Shown here in pieces: positions 43,557 to 52,998 of a stretch of DNA of 64,000 nucleotides. Under the pieces are notes generated by a model. The model saw only the letters and a list, made by a program, of their open reading frames with translations. It had not been told where the DNA came from and did not search any database. Source of the stretch: Acrocarpospora corrugata (GTDB lineage Bacteria; Actinomycetota; Actinomycetes; Streptosporangiales; Streptosporangiaceae); NCBI RefSeq assembly GCF_009687845.1, contig NZ_BLAD01000043.1:1-64000 (forward strand), in the 5' to 3' direction. The position numbers and the translations under genes were made by a program. Each line of letters opens with the position of its first letter. The stretch's first letter is position 1.

Positions 43557-44225
43557 TCAGCCGGTCCAGCGGTAGCGGTGTTCTGGGCGGCCGGCGGTGC
43601 CGTAGCGGGGGCGGAGTTCGGCGCGGCCGGAGGCGCAGAGGTATTCGAGGTAGCGGCGGGTGCTGACGCGGGAGAGGCCGGTGAGGTCGGCGGCTTCGGT
43701 GGCGGAGAGGTCGGTGCCGGTGCGGCGGAGGGTTTCGGCGACGAGGGCGCAGGTGGTCTGGGAGAGGCCCTTGGGGAGAGGTGAGGTGCCGCGGGTGGAG
43801 CCGAAGAGGCGGTCCACGTCTTCCTGGCGGGCTTCGACGCCCAGGGCGGTGAGGTGGCGGCCGGTGTCGGCGTAGCGGCGGAGGCGGTCGGCCAGGGCGG
43901 CGGCGGTGAAGGGTTTGATCAGGTAGTTGACGGCGCCGCCGCGGAGGGCGGCGCGGACGGTGCCGATGTCGCGGGCGGCGGTGACGACGAGGACGTCGAC
44001 GGGGGAGGCCAGGCCGCGGAGGGCGCGGAGCACGTCGAGGCCGGACATGTCGGGTAGGTAGATGTCGAGGAGGACCAGGTCGGGGGTGTGCTCGGAGACG
44101 GCGGCGATGGCGGCTCGGCCGGTGTGGGCGGCGGCGACGACCGTGAAGCCGGGCGTCTTGGCGACGTAGCCGGCATTGACCCGGGCCACCATGAAGTCGT
44201 CGTCCACGACGAGCACGCGTTTCAT
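43557..44225 (-). CDS. Response regulator, CitB/DcuR type
   Basis: 222 residues. The receiver domain has the acidic pair in VLVVDDDFM, the phosphoacceptor Asp in LVLLDIYLPDMSG, Thr in VVTAARD and Lys in YLIKPF. The C-terminal winged helix (about 150-222) includes SATEAADLTGLSRVSTRRYLEYL. It is paired with the sensor kinase at 44269 and lies near the divergent tctCBA genes, so it likely activates tricarboxylate uptake. Its ATG overlaps the stop of a 16-codon mini-ORF that resembles a duplicated copy of its own start. Confidence 0.92.
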   Translation of the reverse strand: MKRVLVVDDDFMVARVNAGYVAKTPGFTVVAAAHTGRAAIAAVSEHTPDLVLLDIYLPDMSGLDVLRALRGLASPVDVLVVTAARDIGTVRAALRGGAVNYLIKPFTAAALADRLRRYADTGRHLTALGVEARQEDVDRLFGSTRGTSPLPKGLSQTTCALVAETLRRTGTDLSATEAADLTGLSRVSTRRYLEYLCASGRAELRPRYGTAGRPEHRYRWTG

Positions 44226-44272
44226 CGGCGGGCCGCCAGGTGGTCGTCGTTCAGGACGAGAGCGTGTTTCAT
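44222..44272 (-). CDS. 16-codon mini-ORF, duplicated start of the response-regulator gene
   Basis: The ORF reads MKHALVLNDDHLAARR and aligns with the response regulator start MKRVLVVDDDFMVARV. Its ATG overlaps the kinase stop (ATGA) and its own stop overlaps the regulator ATG in the same way. The DNA around both starts shares CGGCCCGCCGATGAAACRCG, 47 bp apart. It appears to be a small tandem duplication that kept translational coupling. A function for the peptide is unlikely. Confidence 0.55.
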   Translation of the reverse strand: MKHALVLNDDHLAARR

Positions 44273-45852
44273 CGGCGGGCCGGTGCCGGGGGGAGGAGGG
44301 CGGTGAAGACGGCGCCGTTGGCGTTGTGGACGCGGACCCAGCCGCCGCGGCGGAGGCAGGTTTGGCGGGTGAGGGCGAGGCCGAGGCCGCGGGAGCCGGA
44401 GTGGGCGATTTTGGTGGTGAAGCCTTCGCGGAAGACCTCTTCCGCGAGTTCGGGGGTGACGCCGGGGCCGGAGTCGCGGACGCGGACGTGCAGGCCGGCG
44501 GGGTCGGTGCGGACGAGGACCTCGACCACGCCGCCGGTGCCCTCCAGGGCGTCGATCGCGTTGGCGACCAGGTTGCCGACGACGAGGACGGCGTCGCGCG
44601 GGTCTTCCAGGTCGCCGTCCACGTGGGAGTCGTCGGCGACCACCAGGGATGCGCCGCGTTCGGCCGCCTCGGCGGCCTTGGCCAGCAGGAGGGCGGCGAG
44701 GGTGGGGTCGGCGACGCGTTCGCGGATGCCCTGGGCGTACTGGCTGTAGGCCTCGGTGGTCTGGGTGATGTAGCGGACGGCGGCCTCGTGTTCGCCGAGT
44801 TCGAGCAGGCCGACGACGGTGTGCATGCGGTTGGCGAACTCGTGGGCCTGGGCTCGGAGGGCGTCGGTGGTGGTGCTGGCGTCGTCGAGTTCGCGGGCCA
44901 GCTGGACCAGTTCGGTGCGGTCCCGCAGGGTGACAACCCAGCCGCGGTGCTGGTCACGTACGGACACGGGGGTGCGGTTGAGCACCAGCACCCGGCCGCG
45001 GTGCAGCACGATGCGGTCCTCGCCGGGGTCGTCGCCGCCGAGCACGTCGCGGACCCGGTCGGAGAGCGGCATCTCGGTCAGATCGCGGCCGACGGTGTCG
45101 GAGGACAGGTCGAGCAGGTCCTTGGCGGCGTCGTTGGCCAGGGTCACCCTGCCGGCCAGGTCGAGGGCGAGCACGCCTTCCTTGACGCCGTGCAGGACGC
45201 CTTCGCGCTGCTCCAGCAGGGCGGCGATCTCGATGGGCTCCAGGCCGAAGGTCTGGCGGCGGACCCGGCGGGCGATGAGCGCGGCGGCCAATGAACCGGC
45301 GACGAAGACGGCCAGCACGGTCCAGATGAGCGGCGGGAGCGCCGCCCCGAGCTGGTCGGCGACGGTCTGCTCCAGCACGCCGACCGAGGTGAGGCCGATC
45401 ACCTGGCCGGCCTCGTCGAAGATGGGGGCCTTGCCGCGGACCGAGCGGCCGAGGGTGCCGGTCTGGAAGCCGGTCCAGGTCTGGCCGGTCTCCAGCACCT
45501 CCGAGCCGTCGGTGGAGAGGCGTTTGCCGATGAGGTCGGTGTTGGGGTGGGCGTACCTGATCTGGTCGCGGTTGGCGATGACCACGTAGTCGGCGCCGGT
45601 GGCGAGCTGCACGCCCGCGGCGATGGGCTGGAGCAGCACTTCGGGGCGCGGGTACCTGAAGGCGTCGCGGACCTGGGGGAGCCCGGCCACGGACTGGGCG
45701 ATGGCCAGGGCCCGCTGGCGGTACTGGTCGTCGAGCTGGTTGCGGGTGTGCTGGGCCCAGACGGTGGCGGTGCCGCCGACGGCGAGCAGGACGATCACCA
45801 TCTGCAGCACGAACAGCTGGGTGCCGAGGGAGGCGGTTGTCACTCGTCGCAC
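44269..45852 (-). CDS. Sensor histidine kinase, CitA/DcuS type
   Basis: 527 residues. Membrane helix 1 (about 10-30) is followed by a periplasmic-type PAS/PDC domain (about 40-175, with ADYVVIANRDQIRYAHPNTD typical of citrate/dicarboxylate sensors), helix 2 (about 180-200), a cytoplasmic PAS (about 215-320) and a kinase core with the H-box AQAHEFANRMHTVVGLL, N-box VGNLVANAIDAL and G-box GSRGLGLAL. It phosphorylates the downstream regulator. It is divergent from tctCBA across a 178-bp gap in which I saw no clear operator. GTG start with GAGAGG upstream. Confidence 0.92.
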   Translation of the reverse strand: MRRVTTASLGTQLFVLQMVIVLLAVGGTATVWAQHTRNQLDDQYRQRALAIAQSVAGLPQVRDAFRYPRPEVLLQPIAAGVQLATGADYVVIANRDQIRYAHPNTDLIGKRLSTDGSEVLETGQTWTGFQTGTLGRSVRGKAPIFDEAGQVIGLTSVGVLEQTVADQLGAALPPLIWTVLAVFVAGSLAAALIARRVRRQTFGLEPIEIAALLEQREGVLHGVKEGVLALDLAGRVTLANDAAKDLLDLSSDTVGRDLTEMPLSDRVRDVLGGDDPGEDRIVLHRGRVLVLNRTPVSVRDQHRGWVVTLRDRTELVQLARELDDASTTTDALRAQAHEFANRMHTVVGLLELGEHEAAVRYITQTTEAYSQYAQGIRERVADPTLAALLLAKAAEAAERGASLVVADDSHVDGDLEDPRDAVLVVGNLVANAIDALEGTGGVVEVLVRTDPAGLHVRVRDSGPGVTPELAEEVFREGFTTKIAHSGSRGLGLALTRQTCLRRGGWVRVHNANGAVFTALLPPAPARR

Positions 45853-46030
45853 GGCCTCTCACCTCTCCCGGTTAACTGCCCCGAAATATAGTCATGGGCG
45901 GGTAACGCCCCGGTCGCGGAGGCTGTGACCAATACCACCAATACGACGGCAAGCACGGGAAGCATCGACACCGCGGGTGACCGGCGCTCACGATCCTCAC
46001 CACATTCTTTCTCACGGTGTTGGAGTGATC

Positions 46031-47008
46031 ATGCGTCTTCGCAGGCTCGCCGTACTGACGGCGGTGATCGCGTCGGTGACGGCCGCGACCGCGTGCGGTG
46101 CGGGATCGGATACGGCGTCAGGGACCAGCGCGCTGCGCATCATGGCCCCGGCCGCGCCCGGCGGTGGCTGGGACCAGACCTCGCGTACGGCGGAGCAGGC
46201 GATCAAGTCGATCGAGCCCGCCAGGAAGGTGGAGGTGTTCAACGTCCCCGGCGCGGGCGGCACGATCGGGCTGGCCCAGCTCGCGGGCGACAAGGGCAAC
46301 GGCGGGGTGCTGATGACCATGGGCCTGGTCATGGTCGGCGCGGTCGAGCAGAACAAGTCCGCGGTGACGCTGGCCGAGGTCACCCCGATCGCCCGGCTGA
46401 CCGAGGAGTACGAGATCGTCGTGGTCCCGGCCGAGTCCCCGCTCCAGACGCTGGCCGACCTGGTCGCGGCCTGGAAGGCGGACCCCACCAGGATCTCGGT
46501 GGCCGGCGGCTCCGCGGGCGGCACCGACCACATCGTGGCCGGCCTGATGGCCAAGGCCGCTGATATCGATCCCAAGCAGGTCAACTACATCGCCCACTCG
46601 GGCGGCGGCGAGGCGCTGAACGCGCTGCTCGGCAACAAGGTGTCGATCGGCATCTCCGGCATCGGCGAGTTCGCCGAGCACATCAAGTCCGGCAAGCTGC
46701 GCTCGCTCGGCATCACCGCTCCGGCCCGCATCCCGTCGATCGAGTCCCCGACCCTGAAGGAGGGCGGCCTGGACGTCGAGCTGGCCAACTGGCGTGGTTT
46801 CGTCGCGCCCCCCGGCCTCGACGAGGCCGCCACCAAGTCCCTCACCGACCTGGTCACCAAGATGCACGACGGCCAGGCGTGGAAGGACGCGGTCGCCAAG
46901 AACGGCTGGGTCGACTCGTTCCAGACCGGGCAGCTGTTCGCGGACTTCCTCACCTCTGAGCAGACGCGGGTGAAGGGCATCATCGCGGAAATGGGACTCG
47001 TCTCCTGA
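46031..47008 (+). CDS. tctC: Tripartite tricarboxylate transporter substrate-binding lipoprotein (TctC)
   Basis: 325 residues. The signal peptide ends in a lipobox near TAATACGAG. The mature part is a TctC/Bug-family binding protein with IMAPAAPGGGWDQTSRT near the N-terminus, VEVFNVPGAGGTIGLAQLA and the GGTDHIVAGLM segment. It captures citrate or another (tri)carboxylate and delivers it to TctBA. GGAG lies 5 bp before ATG 46031. The stop overlaps the start of tctB (TGATG). The divergent CitA/B-type two-component system likely controls it. Confidence 0.91.
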   Translation: MRLRRLAVLTAVIASVTAATACGAGSDTASGTSALRIMAPAAPGGGWDQTSRTAEQAIKSIEPARKVEVFNVPGAGGTIGLAQLAGDKGNGGVLMTMGLVMVGAVEQNKSAVTLAEVTPIARLTEEYEIVVVPAESPLQTLADLVAAWKADPTRISVAGGSAGGTDHIVAGLMAKAADIDPKQVNYIAHSGGGEALNALLGNKVSIGISGIGEFAEHIKSGKLRSLGITAPARIPSIESPTLKEGGLDVELANWRGFVAPPGLDEAATKSLTDLVTKMHDGQAWKDAVAKNGWVDSFQTGQLFADFLTSEQTRVKGIIAEMGLVS

Positions 47009-47520
47009 TGTCCTCCACCGATGAGAGAGAGGGGGTCAAGCCCCGCCGGCGGCCGGAGCTCGCGCTCGCGCTGATCGTCCTCGGCCTCGGCGTCTTCGTG
47101 ATCGCCGGGACCGCGGACGTGACGGCGGCGGCCTCCACGCTCGGGCTCGGCCCCCGTTTCTTCCCGCTGCTGGTGGGGTCGGCGATGATCGTCATCGGCG
47201 TCTGCTACGTGGTGGACGTGCTGCGCGGCGGGCACGGCGACCCGGAGGAGAGCGAGGACGTGGACGCCAGGGCCCCGGCGGACTGGCGCGGGGTCGGCGT
47301 GGTCAGCGTGATCTTCCTGGCCTTCGCCGGGCTGCTGGACCTGCTCGGCTGGGTGATCGCGGCCGCGCTGCTCTTCTTCGGCCTGGCCGTGGCGCTCGGC
47401 GCGCGGGACCGGCTCAGGGCGGGCGTGGTGGCGATCATCCTGGGGGTCGCGACCTACCTGGCGTTCGTCAAGGGGCTCGGGGTCACCCTCCCCGCCGGGC
47501 TGCTGTCCGGGGTGATCTGA
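47008..47520 (+). CDS. tctB: Tripartite tricarboxylate transporter small membrane subunit (TctB)
   Basis: 170 residues with four predicted membrane helices (about 20-40, 55-70, 100-140, 145-165), opening RRPELALALIVLGLGVFVIAG. This size and topology fit TctB, the small integral subunit. It overlaps tctC at the start and abuts tctA at its stop, so the three are made together. Confidence 0.88.
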   Translation: MSSTDEREGVKPRRRPELALALIVLGLGVFVIAGTADVTAAASTLGLGPRFFPLLVGSAMIVIGVCYVVDVLRGGHGDPEESEDVDARAPADWRGVGVVSVIFLAFAGLLDLLGWVIAAALLFFGLAVALGARDRLRAGVVAIILGVATYLAFVKGLGVTLPAGLLSGVI

Positions 47521-49017
47521 GTGGATTCGCTGAACCTGCTGCTGGACGGCTTCGCCACCGCCCTCACCCCGGTCAACCTGCTGTACGCGCTGGTCGGCGT
47601 CACCCTCGGCACCCTCGTCGGGGTGCTCCCCGGCATCGGCCCGGCGATGACCGTGGCGCTGCTCCTGCCGATCACCTTCAACGTCCCCCCGGCCAGCGCC
47701 TTCATCATGTTCGCCGGGATCTACTACGGCGGCATGTACGGCGGCTCCACCACCTCCATCCTGCTCAACACCCCCGGCGAGAGCTCGTCGATGATCACCG
47801 CGCTGGAAGGCAACAAGATGGCCAGGCGCGGCCGGGCCGCCCAGGCCCTGGCCACGGCGGCGATCGGCTCGTTCGTGGCCGGCACGATCGCGACCGGCCT
47901 GCTGGTCGTGGCGGCCCCGCTGGTGGTGGAGTTCGCCATCTCGTTCGGACCGGAGGACTACTTCGCGCTGGCGATCCTGGCCTTCACGGCGGTGTCGTCG
48001 GTGCTGTCCCGCTCGGTGGTCCGGGGGCTGGCCTCGCTGGTCCTGGGCCTGGCCATCGGGCTGGTCGGGATCGACCAGCAGACCGGCCAGGCCAGGCTCA
48101 CCCTGGGCATCCCGCAGCTGCTCGACGGCATCGACGTGGTGATCGTCGCGGTCGGCCTGTTCGCGCTCGGCGAGGCGCTCTACGTGGCGTCCCGGCTGCG
48201 GCACGCGCCGCCGGAGATCGTCCCCGTCGGCCGCGCCTGGATGGGCCGCGCGGACTGGCGCAGGTCCTGGCGTCCCTGGCTGCGCGGCACCGCGCTCGGC
48301 TTCCCGTTCGGCGCGCTGCCCGGCGGCGGCGCGGAGATCCCCACGTTCCTGTCGTACGCGGCGGAGAAGCGCCTGGCGCGCGGCACCGCCAAGGAGGAGT
48401 TCGGCAAGGGCGCGATCGAGGGCGTCGCCGGTCCTGAGGCGGCCAACAACGCCTCAGCGGCGGGGACGCTGGTGCCGCTGCTGACGCTGGGCCTGCCCAC
48501 TTCGGCGACGGCCGCCATCATGCTGGCCGCCTTCCAGCAGTACGGCCTGCAGCCGGGCCCGCAGCTGTTCGACCACAACCCGGCCCTGGTGTGGGGGATG
48601 GTGGCGTCGCTGTTCATCGGCAACACGATGCTGCTGGTGCTCAACCTGCCGCTCGCCCCGGTGTGGGCGCGGGTGCTGCGGATCCCCCGGCCGTATCTGT
48701 ACGCGGGAATCGTGCTGTTCGCGGCGCTGGGCGTGTACGCGCTGAACAACTCGTGGGTGGACCTGATCGTGCTCTACCTGCTGGGACTGCTCGGTTTCGC
48801 GATGCGCAGGTTCGGCCTCCCGGTGGCCCCCGCCGTGATCGGCCTGATCCTCGGGCCGATGGCGGAGATCCAGCTGCGCCGGGCCCTGGCCATCGGCGCG
48901 GGCGACGTCAGCACACTGGTCGCCAGCCCGGTCGCGGGCGTGCTCCTGGTGCTCTCCGCGCTCGCCCTGCTCACCCCACTGCTCAGGAAGCTGCTCAGAA
49001 AGGTGCTCGCCCGCTGA
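47521..49017 (+). CDS. tctA: Tripartite tricarboxylate transporter large membrane subunit (TctA)
   Basis: 498 residues with about twelve membrane helices. Family motifs are [41 protein letters not shown] and the second-half [18 protein letters not shown] and [16 protein letters not shown]. It is the ion-coupled channel subunit that works with TctB and TctC. The GTG start directly follows the TGA of tctB. No hairpin was seen before the next gene at 49063. Confidence 0.93.
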   Translation: MDSLNLLLDGFATALTPVNLLYALVGVTLGTLVGVLPGIGPAMTVALLLPITFNVPPASAFIMFAGIYYGGMYGGSTTSILLNTPGESSSMITALEGNKMARRGRAAQALATAAIGSFVAGTIATGLLVVAAPLVVEFAISFGPEDYFALAILAFTAVSSVLSRSVVRGLASLVLGLAIGLVGIDQQTGQARLTLGIPQLLDGIDVVIVAVGLFALGEALYVASRLRHAPPEIVPVGRAWMGRADWRRSWRPWLRGTALGFPFGALPGGGAEIPTFLSYAAEKRLARGTAKEEFGKGAIEGVAGPEAANNASAAGTLVPLLTLGLPTSATAAIMLAAFQQYGLQPGPQLFDHNPALVWGMVASLFIGNTMLLVLNLPLAPVWARVLRIPRPYLYAGIVLFAALGVYALNNSWVDLIVLYLLGLLGFAMRRFGLPVAPAVIGLILGPMAEIQLRRALAIGAGDVSTLVASPVAGVLLVLSALALLTPLLRKLLRKVLAR

Positions 49018-49062
49018 CCAAATCGCTACGCAGTCGTCACTCAACTGGATAAAGATCCCCTT

Positions 49063-50409
49063 ATGGCGAAATTAGGGTTTCCGTTCACCCTTGGGGTGGC
49101 TTCGGGGGAACCATCCGCTGACGGGGTGATCTTGTGGACGCGGCTCGCCGTCGAGCCGCTGCACGCGAGCAAGACGGGTGGCATGCCGAACCAGGCGTTC
49201 TCGGTCAAGTGGGAACTGGCCGAGGACGCGGCGTTCAGCCGGATCGTCCAGTCCGGCGCCGCGCCCGCCCAGCCGGACTGGGCGCACAGCGTGCACGTCC
49301 GGGTGAGCGGGCTGCGTGCCTGGACGGAGTACTTCTACCGGTTCAGCGTGGACGGGCACACCAGCCCCGTAGGGCGTACCAAAACAGCACCGGGCCCCGA
49401 CTCGACCGAGCCGATCAGAATCGGCGTGATCTCCTGCCAGCGATACGAACACGGTTTCTTCACCGTGCTCAAACACCTGGCCGCGGAACGGCCGGACGTG
49501 ATCTTCCACCTGGGCGACTACGTCTACGAGTACGGCAAGCCCGCCAACCCGCAGCCGGGCCGCTACCTCCGGCCGCTGGAGTCGACCGAGGAGTGCAAGA
49601 CGCTGGCCGCCTACCGCCGCAGGTACGCGCGCTACCAGCTGGACAAGGACCTCCAGGCGGCGCACGCGGCGGCCCCGTGGATCGCGATGCCGGACGACCA
49701 CGAGGTGCGCGACAACTACGCGGGACTGCTGCCGGGGGACGGTTCCAGCCAGGCGGCGTTCGTGAAACGGCGGAACGCCGCGTACAAGGCGTATTACGAG
49801 CATCTGCCGCTGCGGGTCCGGCCGGTCGGCAACAACCTGCAGTTCTACCGCTGGCGGCCGTACGGCAAGGTGGCGGATTTCCTGTTCGTGGACGCCCGGC
49901 AGTACCGGAGCGGCCGGAACATGCTCGGGACCGAGCAGCAGGAGTGGCTCACCACCCGGCTGACCGCCTCCACCGCGCGCTGGAAGGTGCTCGCGCAGCC
50001 GCTCTTCTTCGCGCCGCGCAAGTTCCCGCTGGAACCGCCGAGCGCCGACGCCTGGGACGGCTTCCCCGACTCGCGGGCCAAGGTGCTGGCCGCGGCCACC
50101 GGCGACCTGGTGGTGCTGAGCGGCGACGTGCACAACGCCTGGGCGGCCGAGCTGGGCAACGGGGTGGAGTTCGTGACCAGTTCGGTCACCAGCCGCCCGC
50201 CGAGCACGGACGGCAGCGCGACGCTCGCGCTCAACCCGCACCTCAAGTACTTCGACGGCAGGCGCGGCTACCTGATGGTCACGGCGAGCATGACCGACTT
50301 CACGGTGGACTACCGAGCCGTCGCGTTCGTGGACCAGCCCGGCGCACCGGTGGTGACAGCAGCGGGGTTTCGTGTCCTCAACAACAAACTGCAACGAACC
50401 GATCTGTGA
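49063..50409 (+). CDS. PhoD-like alkaline phosphatase/phosphodiesterase without signal peptide
   Basis: 448 residues. The N-terminal fibronectin-like domain begins FTLGVASGEPSADGVILWTRL, typical of mature PhoD. The metallophosphatase core has HLGDYVYEYG, MPDDHEVRDNY and VVLSGDVHNAWAAEL, with the metal ligands in place. PhoD proteins are normally exported by the Tat pathway, yet this one starts only eight residues before the mature sequence and no twin-Arg signal is found upstream in frame. It may act in the cytoplasm on phosphodiesters or the signal may have been lost. It lies 45 bp after tctA. Confidence 0.88.
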   Translation: MAKLGFPFTLGVASGEPSADGVILWTRLAVEPLHASKTGGMPNQAFSVKWELAEDAAFSRIVQSGAAPAQPDWAHSVHVRVSGLRAWTEYFYRFSVDGHTSPVGRTKTAPGPDSTEPIRIGVISCQRYEHGFFTVLKHLAAERPDVIFHLGDYVYEYGKPANPQPGRYLRPLESTEECKTLAAYRRRYARYQLDKDLQAAHAAAPWIAMPDDHEVRDNYAGLLPGDGSSQAAFVKRRNAAYKAYYEHLPLRVRPVGNNLQFYRWRPYGKVADFLFVDARQYRSGRNMLGTEQQEWLTTRLTASTARWKVLAQPLFFAPRKFPLEPPSADAWDGFPDSRAKVLAAATGDLVVLSGDVHNAWAAELGNGVEFVTSSVTSRPPSTDGSATLALNPHLKYFDGRRGYLMVTASMTDFTVDYRAVAFVDQPGAPVVTAAGFRVLNNKLQRTDL

Positions 50410-50432
50410 AATAGGAGGTCAGCCCCCTAGCG

Positions 50433-50451
50433 AATAGGAAAGTTTCCTATT
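50433..50451. promoter_or_regulatory. Palindromic operator candidate upstream of the GH3 gene
   Basis: AATAGGAAA-G-TTTCCTATT is a perfect 9-bp inverted repeat around one base. It resembles the GGAAAsTTTCC-type elements linked to ROK-family regulators of amino-sugar and chitosan genes in streptomycetes. It lies 31 bp before the GH3 start. The regulator is not in this window. Confidence 0.6.
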
Positions 50452-50482
50452 AGATTTCGGGCATGTCCAAGTGCGGTGCCGC

Positions 50483-51976
50483 ATGACGCGAAGCATGGAG
50501 CTGTTGCGTCTGGCAGACACGGTCCTGTTCCCCGGCTTCGAGGGAACCACGCCCCCTGACTGGCTGCGGCGTCGCCTCGGCGACGGTCTCGCCGGGGCGG
50601 TCCTTTTTTCCCGCAACGTGGACACGCCCAGCCAACTGGCCGAGCTGACGGCCGCGCTGCGCGCGGAGAACCCGGACATCGTCCTGGGAATCGACGAGGA
50701 GGCCGGGGAGGTCACCCGGCTGGAAGCCAGGACCGGCAGTTCGCGGCCGGGCAACTTCGCGCTCGGGGTGGTGGACGACGAGGCGCTGACCGAGGCGGTC
50801 GCCCGGGACGTCGGGTGGGACCTGGCGGCGGCCGGGGTCACCATCGACTTCGCGCCGGCGGCGGACGTGAACTCCAACGCCGACAACCCGGTGATCGGGC
50901 TGCGCTCCTTCGGCGCGGATCCCGAGCTGGTGGCGCGGCACACCGCCGCGTGGGTGCGCGGGCTCCAGTCGGCCGGGGTGGCGGCGTGCGCCAAACACTT
51001 CCCCGGGCACGGCGACACCTCGGTGGACTCGCACTACAGCGTGCCGGTGGTGGCCGGCAGCCGCGCGGACCTGCACGAGGTCGAGCTGCGGCCGTTCCGG
51101 GCGGCCATCGCGGAGGGGGTGCGCTCGATCATGACCGGGCACCTGCTGGTGTCCGCCTACGACCGGGAGCTGCCCGCCACGCTGAGCCCCAGGATCCTGA
51201 CCGAGCTGCTCCGCCACGAGCTCGGCTTCGAGGGGCTGATCGTCACCGACGGCATCGAGATGGCGGCGGTCTCCGGCCCGTACGGCATCGGCGGCGCCAG
51301 CGCGCGGGCCATCGCGGCCGGAGCCGACGCGATCTGCGTGGGCGGCGAGCACGCCGACGAGGCCATCGTGGAGCACATCAGGGACGCCATGGTGGACGCC
51401 GTGTTCGAGGGCTGGCTGCCCGAGGAACGCCTGGCCGACGCGGCGGAGCGGGTCAGGGCGCTGGCCGCCTGGCGGCCGTCGCGGGTGCCGCCGGCGACGC
51501 GCGAGCCGGTCGGGCTGGCCGCGGCCCGCCGGGCCATCCGGGTCAGCAGGGACGACGGCACGGTGCTGCCGCTGGTGGTCGCGCCGCACGTGGTGGAGCT
51601 CTCGCCGGTGATGAACCTGGCGATCGACAAGGGCATGCCGTGGGGGGTCGGGGAGCCGCTGGGCAAGCTGCTGCCGGGGACCACGGTGACCCGGCTGCAC
51701 GAGCCGGAGCTGGCCGACGGGCTTCCCGGCGACGTGCTCGCCCAGGCCGCGGATCGGCCGCTGGTGATCGTGGTCCGGGACGCGCACCGGCACGCCTGGC
51801 AGATGGACGCGCTGGCGCACCTGCTGGCGCGGCGGCCCGACGGGGTCGTGGTGGAGATGGGGCTGCCGGGCCGTACCGACCTGGGCGCGGTGCACGTCGC
51901 CACGCACGGGGCGGCGCGGGTCTGCGGGCAGGCGGCGGCCGAGACGCTGACCGGTCAGGTCGCCGCGTTCTCCTGA
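50483..51976 (+). CDS. GH3 beta-N-acetylhexosaminidase-like enzyme (NagZ-type)
   Basis: About 497 residues. The TIM barrel has ENPDIVLGIDEEAGEVTRL, the NagZ-type loop CAKHFPGHGDTSVDSH, whose Asp/His pair replaces the usual acid/base, and the nucleophile Asp in GLIVTDGIEMAAV. A C-terminal alpha/beta domain follows. It has no signal peptide, so it would act on imported GlcNAc-containing sugars or muropeptides. The start is uncertain (GTG 50471, ATG 50483 or ATG 50495), and no good ribosome site is seen. The 3' end overlaps the convergent ipdC gene by 22 bp. Confidence 0.86.
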   Translation: MTRSMELLRLADTVLFPGFEGTTPPDWLRRRLGDGLAGAVLFSRNVDTPSQLAELTAALRAENPDIVLGIDEEAGEVTRLEARTGSSRPGNFALGVVDDEALTEAVARDVGWDLAAAGVTIDFAPAADVNSNADNPVIGLRSFGADPELVARHTAAWVRGLQSAGVAACAKHFPGHGDTSVDSHYSVPVVAGSRADLHEVELRPFRAAIAEGVRSIMTGHLLVSAYDRELPATLSPRILTELLRHELGFEGLIVTDGIEMAAVSGPYGIGGASARAIAAGADAICVGGEHADEAIVEHIRDAMVDAVFEGWLPEERLADAAERVRALAAWRPSRVPPATREPVGLAAARRAIRVSRDDGTVLPLVVAPHVVELSPVMNLAIDKGMPWGVGEPLGKLLPGTTVTRLHEPELADGLPGDVLAQAADRPLVIVVRDAHRHAWQMDALAHLLARRPDGVVVEMGLPGRTDLGAVHVATHGAARVCGQAAAETLTGQVAAFS

Positions 51977-52998
51977 CCCAGCCGGGCCAGTACGGCGGTC
52001 GCCTCGGCCATGATCCGGTCGATGAGTTCGGCGCAGGACGGGAGGTCGCCCAGCGTGGCGACCACCTGGCCGGCGGCGAGCACGCCCAGGTCAGCACGCC
52101 CGTCGACCATCGCCGAGCGGAGCATCATCGGGGTGTTGGCGGCTTGCAGGACCTGGGCCCAGGTGAGGTCGCGGCCGTGGCGCATCCTGCGTCCTTCGCG
52201 GAGCATGGCCGCCCAGGACAGGCCGGAGAGGTCGCGGAGGCGGGCGGCGTTGAGGAGGGCGCGGAGCAGGCGGCCGCGTTCGAGCTTGTCGATGAACGGG
52301 GTGCGCAGGACGCGGTGGGGGACGCCGTCGACGCGGGTGGTGACGACGGTGTCGGTGGCGGCCTGGTACTCCTTCTTGACCTCGTCGGGGACGGGGGAGT
52401 CCGAGGTGAGCAGGAAGCGGGTGCCCATCGCGATTCCGGCCGCGCCGTAGGCGAGGGCGGCTACCAGGCCGCGGCCGTCGGAGAAGCCTCCGGCGGCGAT
52501 GACCGGGATGTCTACCGCGTCGACGACCTGGGGGAGCAGGACGGTGGTGGGGATCGGGCCGGTGTGGCCGCCGCCCTCGCCGCCCTGGACGATCACCGCG
52601 TCCGCGCCCCAGGCGGCGACCTTCTCGGCGTGGCGGCGGGCGCCGACGGAGGGGATGGTGACGACTCCGGCGTCCTTGAGGCGGGCGATTAGTTCGGGGC
52701 GGGGGGCGAGGGCGAAGGAGGCGACGGGGACGCCTTCGCGGATCATGATCGTTACGCGGTCGGAGGCGTCGTCGGCGTCGGCGCGGATGTTGACGCCGAA
52801 AGGGGCGTCGGTGCGGTCGCGGACTTCGCGGATGGCGGTGGTCATCTCGTCGGTAGTGAGGGTGGCGGCAGCGATGATGCCGAGGCCGCCGGCTTTCGAC
52901 GTGGCGGTGACCAGGCGGGCTCCGGCGACGTAGCCCATGCCGGTCTGGACGATCGGGTAACGGCAGCCGACCAGGTCCGTCAGGGCGGTTCTGATCAC
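51955..52998 (-). CDS. ipdC: IpdC-like flavin-dependent oxidoreductase (HIP catabolism)
   Basis: 347 residues of the nitronate monooxygenase/enoyl reductase fold. It starts CRYPIVQTGMGYVAGARLV and has the FMN site VIVQGGEGGGHTG and IPVIAAGGFSDGRG. It closely resembles mycobacterial IpdC (Rv3553), which acts on C/D-ring intermediates after HIP-CoA. It is last in the order echA20-ipdA-ipdB-ipdC with GTGA or ATGA overlaps throughout, the same order as in M. tuberculosis (Rv3550-Rv3553). The GTG overlaps the ipdB stop. Confidence 0.88.
   Translation of the reverse strand: MIRTALTDLVGCRYPIVQTGMGYVAGARLVTATSKAGGLGIIAAATLTTDEMTTAIREVRDRTDAPFGVNIRADADDASDRVTIMIREGVPVASFALAPRPELIARLKDAGVVTIPSVGARRHAEKVAAWGADAVIVQGGEGGGHTGPIPTTVLLPQVVDAVDIPVIAAGGFSDGRGLVAALAYGAAGIAMGTRFLLTSDSPVPDEVKKEYQAATDTVVTTRVDGVPHRVLRTPFIDKLERGRLLRALLNAARLRDLSGLSWAAMLREGRRMRHGRDLTWAQVLQAANTPMMLRSAMVDGRADLGVLAAGQVVATLGDLPSCAELIDRIMAEATAVLARLGQENAAT

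Noticed and set aside
45853-46030. Search for an operator between the sensor kinase and tctC
   Set aside because: Only short imperfect repeats were found; none was strong enough to list.
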